From contig CAIQOJ010000068.1 in assembly GCA_903873395.1 (NCBI GenBank), positions 1 to 41,975 of the forward strand: a stretch of 41,975 bases of DNA. The letters are read 5' to 3'. Both the position numbers and the translations under genes were made by a program. Every line of letters starts with the position of its first letter. Position 1 is the stretch's first letter. Shown here in pieces: positions 39,130 through 41,975 of the stretch. The notes beneath the pieces were generated by a model. That model searched no databases. It was not told the origin of the DNA and was given only the letters and a program-made list of their open reading frames with translations. The DNA comes from an uncultured Acidimicrobiaceae bacterium (lineage in GTDB: Bacteria > Actinomycetota > Acidimicrobiia > Acidimicrobiales > RAAP-2).

Positions 39130-40392
39130 GTGAGCCAGACGGAGCTCGACATCAGCGGGATCGATCCTGCGAACATCAATCTGATGGACTCGACGGTGTT
39201 CGCCGAGCGAGTGCCACACGAGTGGTTCGCCTACCTGCGTCAGAACTCCCCGGTGTGGTGGCAGGAGGAGCAGGACGGACCCGGGTTCTGGGCCGTCACC
39301 TCCATGGCTGGGGCTACAGCCGTCAATCGGGACTACGAGCACTTCTCCTCTGCCCGCAAGGCCACCTATCTCTGGGAGTTAGGCGAAGACGAACTGGCTC
39401 AGCAGCAGCTGATCATGCTGAACATGGACCCGCCGCTGCACACCCGCTATCGCCGGTTGGTGAACAAAGGATTCACGCCGCGGATGATCAACCAGCTCCA
39501 TGAGCGCATCCACGTGGCCACCGACACCATTATCGATGGGGTCATCGAGCAAGGCTCCGCCGACTTCGTGACCGACATCGCCGCCGAACTTCCGTTGGTA
39601 GTCATCGCCGAACTCTTGGGCGTCCCCCACGAAGATCGGCACCGGATGTTCGACTGGTCTAACCGCATGATCGGTAGCGAAGATCCCGAATATCAGGGCG
39701 GAGGCAACACAGCCGAAGCCGCCATGATGGCCTCGATGGAGCTCTACGCCTATGCGTCCGAGCTCTTCGGCCGCAAGCGGATCGATCCTCACGATGACCT
39801 GATGAGCGTGCTGACCCAGGTCGACATCGATGGCGAGCAGCTCTCGTCGTTCGAGCTCGAACTCTTCTTCCTTCTGCTCACGGTGGCCGGCAACGAGACC
39901 ACCCGAAACCTGATCTCGGGGGCGATGGCCGCCTTCTTCGACAACCCGGACCAGTGGGAATTGCTCAAGAATGATCGCTCGCTCCTTCCCGGGGCCGTGG
40001 AGGAGATGCTTCGCTACGTCACCCCGGTGATGAACTTCCGACGTCAGTGCACTGAGGACTTCGAGCTCCTCGATCAGAAGATCGAGGCCGACCAGAAGGT
40101 CGTCTTCTTCCACATCTCAGCCAATCGGGACGAGTCGGTGTTCGAGCGTCCTCAGAAGTTCGACATCACCCGTGACCCCAACCCCCATATGGCATTCGGT
40201 GGCGGTGGGCCTCACTTCTGCCTGGGAGCGAATCTCGCCCGCATGGAGATTCGGGTCATGTTCGAGCACCTCTTGGACCGCATGCCCGATATCCAACTCG
40301 ACGGCGAGGTCTCTCGTTTGCAGTCGGCCTTCATCAGTGGCGTCAAGCACATCCCGGTGGCATTCCCCGCCGGTCCACAAGTTGTCGCCTAG
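39130..40392 (+). CDS. Cytochrome P450 (bacterial CYP)
   Basis: 420 residues. GTG 39130 is chosen since GGAGGGGG is eight bases upstream. The I-helix has LLLTVAGNETTRNL, the K-helix EEMLRYVTPV (E-x-x-R), and the heme loop FGGGGPHFCLGANLAR with the thiolate Cys. It looks like the CYP125/CYP142/CYP124-like steroid or branched-lipid hydroxylases of actinobacteria in overall motif style, but the subfamily cannot be set by eye. It needs ferredoxin and reductase, neither of which is present here. It is cotranscribed with a TetR regulator. Confidence 0.92.
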   Translation: MSQTELDISGIDPANINLMDSTVFAERVPHEWFAYLRQNSPVWWQEEQDGPGFWAVTSMAGATAVNRDYEHFSSARKATYLWELGEDELAQQQLIMLNMDPPLHTRYRRLVNKGFTPRMINQLHERIHVATDTIIDGVIEQGSADFVTDIAAELPLVVIAELLGVPHEDRHRMFDWSNRMIGSEDPEYQGGGNTAEAAMMASMELYAYASELFGRKRIDPHDDLMSVLTQVDIDGEQLSSFELELFFLLLTVAGNETTRNLISGAMAAFFDNPDQWELLKNDRSLLPGAVEEMLRYVTPVMNFRRQCTEDFELLDQKIEADQKVVFFHISANRDESVFERPQKFDITRDPNPHMAFGGGGPHFCLGANLARMEIRVMFEHLLDRMPDIQLDGEVSRLQSAFISGVKHIPVAFPAGPQVVA

Positions 40393-41013
40393 GTGCCCGA
40401 ACGCAGATCCTCGGACGACCTGAAAGAGGTCATTCGCGACTTCCGGCGCGACCAAGTCATCGACGTTGCTCGCCGACTGTTCGGCGAGCGGGGCACGACG
40501 GACGTCCCCATGGACGAGATTGCTGCGGCAGCCGGTGTTGCTCGGTCGACGGTGTACGTCTATTTCGCCAATCGCGAGGAACTTCTCCGAGCCTGCCTGA
40601 AAGGCATGCACACACACCTGATCGATGCCGTGGCCGAGGCTTGGGAAGCAGACGCTGGGCCGACCCAGAGGTTGGCCCGGATCATCGAGGAGATGCTGGC
40701 CCGGGTCGATGAGAACCCTGCCTTCTTTCGCCTGGCCCTGGTCACCCAAGGAGCGCCGTCGAGCGGTGCTGCGGCCGTGGGAGCAGAGCTCGCCCTCATC
40801 AGTCTGGACATCGCCCGGCTGCTGCGCACCGTGGTGGATGACGGTATGAACTCGGGTCAGTTCCGCATGATTGAGCCCGATCTGGCTGTCACCTTGATCG
40901 GCCAACAGATCTATGGGGCCATTGCCGTGCGGGCTGCAGAGCCCATCCCGGGACCTCGAGCCGAGGCGGCTGCTGCGGCAGTGGAGTTCATCCTCCACGG
41001 CCTCGCCGCCTGA
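40393..41013 (+). CDS. TetR-family transcriptional regulator
   Basis: 206 residues; the GTG start directly follows the P450 stop, with no gap. The helix-turn-helix is VIDVARRLFGERGTTDVPMDEIAAAAGVARSTVYVYFANREELL. The rest is a helical ligand-binding domain (RIIEEMLARVDENPAFFRLALV, FILHGL). The P450 operon operator (39088-39110) is the probable binding site, giving autoregulation lifted by a P450 substrate or product. No ribosome-binding site is visible beyond the P450 end, so it relies on coupling. Confidence 0.93.
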   Translation: MPERRSSDDLKEVIRDFRRDQVIDVARRLFGERGTTDVPMDEIAAAAGVARSTVYVYFANREELLRACLKGMHTHLIDAVAEAWEADAGPTQRLARIIEEMLARVDENPAFFRLALVTQGAPSSGAAAVGAELALISLDIARLLRTVVDDGMNSGQFRMIEPDLAVTLIGQQIYGAIAVRAAEPIPGPRAEAAAAAVEFILHGLAA

Positions 41014-41097
41014 ACTGGCACCACAGGCCCCGAGCGATCTTCACTCTGTTCGAGCGGATACGACCAAAGGAATCACCGCCCCAGACCCCGACGTCGG

Positions 41098-41871
41098 TCA
41101 GCGACGTCCGCCGAAGATCCGCAGCAAGGCCAGATACACCATGACGGTGGAGACCAGGATGGAGAAGGCAGAGAACCACTCGGCGTCAGCGTCAAGACCT
41201 GCCTGTTCGGCCCTGTCGACAAAGCTGAAGTCCACCAAGAGGTTGGCGATGGCCAGCACCAGGTAGAGCACGCCGAAGATGATCAGTCCACTCGTGCCGG
41301 ATGTACCCCAACCGGTCAGGACGGCGACCACCATGACGGCGATCATGGCGAGGCCTCCCACCATGGTCATCTGAAGGAACCGTGGCGTTACCTTGACAAG
41401 TCCGGTGCGATATAGCGACCAGACACCGATGACGACTGCGGCCGTTCCCACTACGGCCAACAGCACCACGGGCCGCCCGGAGTCGGCATAGAACCGAGAG
41501 ATCACCCCCAGCACGACGCCTTCAACGACAGCGAAGATCGGCGCCAGTACGGGTGCCCGGCGGGGCTGGAATGCGCACCACATGCCAAGCCCGAGGCCAA
41601 GGAGCATGCCAATCCATGCGGCACTGACGGGAACCTGGGCGATCGACGACACAACCCCAGAGGCCAAGGCGACCAGGACGAGCAGGCCCGCTTTGTTCAG
41701 CGCCCCATCAGAGGTGAACCGAGCAGTATCGCCTGGGGCAGGAGGTGCCTGAGGGGGACCCTGCGCCTGGAGGTGCCATGTCGTGCCGTCCCACTTCCAC
41801 CACGAACCATCGGGCTGCTGGGCCCAGTTGGCCGGAGGGACCGTCGGAGGCACGGGGTAGGTGGCGATCAT
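41098..41871 (-). CDS. Bax-inhibitor-1/YccA-like membrane protein, 5' end uncertain
   Basis: 257 residues from ATG 41871, but the frame stays open to the window edge (34 more sense codons, Gly/Ser-rich) and no ribosome-binding site precedes the ATG. The gene may begin outside the window. The N-terminal WAQQPDGSWWKWDGTTWHL resembles a DUF2510 Trp-rich module. Seven helices follow, such as LLVLVALASGVVSSIA, VLAPIFAVVEGVVLGVISRF and LIIFGVLYLVLAIANLLVDF. The typical BI-1 motifs EG(V/I)x LG and the final ADAEWFSAFSILVSTVMVYLALLRI are present. Related proteins modulate ion leak or membrane stress; the function here is unknown. Confidence 0.8.
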   Translation of the reverse strand: MIATYPVPPTVPPANWAQQPDGSWWKWDGTTWHLQAQGPPQAPPAPGDTARFTSDGALNKAGLLVLVALASGVVSSIAQVPVSAAWIGMLLGLGLGMWCAFQPRRAPVLAPIFAVVEGVVLGVISRFYADSGRPVVLLAVVGTAAVVIGVWSLYRTGLVKVTPRFLQMTMVGGLAMIAVMVVAVLTGWGTSGTSGLIIFGVLYLVLAIANLLVDFSFVDRAEQAGLDADAEWFSAFSILVSTVMVYLALLRIFGGRR

Positions 41872-41975
41872 CCGCCGGAAGTTGGAATCTGTCCCGAACG
41901 AGGCGCCGTGCGTCTTGGTGGCAGTAGTACCGCCCCCACCTTGTGACGATCCCGCGTGCTGCCCTGCTCCTGGTG

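Noticed and set aside
1-41975. CRISPR array or Cas genes
   Set aside because: No regularly spaced repeat-spacer arrangement is present. The Cas4-like look of the 36400 gene is a fold resemblance without its catalytic Lys, and no other cas gene is near.

Overview
The window is high-GC DNA with actinobacterial habits: many GTG starts, apparent leaderless starts, F420/PPOX-type enzymes, an LtrA protein and an aa3-type oxidase cluster with actinobacterial gene content. The Sco fusion, LarBC pair and lipid or xenobiotic enzymes would fit Acidimicrobiia. That class assignment is an impression from gene content, not a measurement.

Layout. Positions 1-2300 form a toxin-antitoxin (TA) patch: the 3' end of hicA, a HAD hydrolase pseudogene broken by about four frameshifts, a complete higBA with a nested inverted-repeat operator, and mazEF on the other strand. 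Two imperfect 33-bp direct repeats bracket the HAD remnant plus higBA. Positions 2600-15300 hold small metabolic and stress genes: five VOC/PhnB proteins, a GNAT acetyltransferase, TrmO, DinB-like and SAM methyltransferase proteins, a PPOX-YceI-MFS operon, an alpha/beta hydrolase, HPP and DUF5684-like membrane proteins, thioredoxin, and an FKBP lipoprotein. Positions 15386-18646 carry larC-larB (nickel-pincer cofactor synthesis), divergent from pheA with only 23 bp between start codons, followed by tRNA-Ser(UGA).

Positions 18675-29445 hold an LtrA membrane protein and the respiratory block. On the minus strand the oxidase order is cupredoxin-like protein, coxII, coxI, coxIII. Next to it, also on the minus strand, lie a large membrane protein fused to a Sco1 copper chaperone, an Asp-box secreted protein and CtaG. 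Together these could build and load copper into a cytochrome c oxidase. Positions 29559-34189 hold a secreted metallopeptidase-like protein with IPT/TIG repeats, a short-chain dehydrogenase and an acyl-CoA synthetase.

Positions 34239-36400 contain two overlapping unrecognised genes. Their sequences align with each other around a RecB/Cas4-like PD-(D/E)XK core that has lost its catalytic lysine, and the first keeps a four-cysteine pattern like that of iron-sulfur nucleases. This is the most unusual item in the window. A divergent patatin-like phospholipase, a hexapeptide acyltransferase and an EthD-domain protein follow. The right end has a cytochrome P450-TetR operon with a perfect 10+3+10 palindrome at the predicted transcription start, then a Bax-inhibitor-1-like membrane protein whose frame stays open to the window edge.

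Two themes recur. Many genes have a TANNNT-like hexamer 6-8 nt before the start codon, which suggests leaderless transcription. Short tandem repeats (5, 13, 13, 15, 17 and 18 bp units) sit at or just beyond stop codons. No CRISPR array, rRNA or intact insertion sequence was seen.
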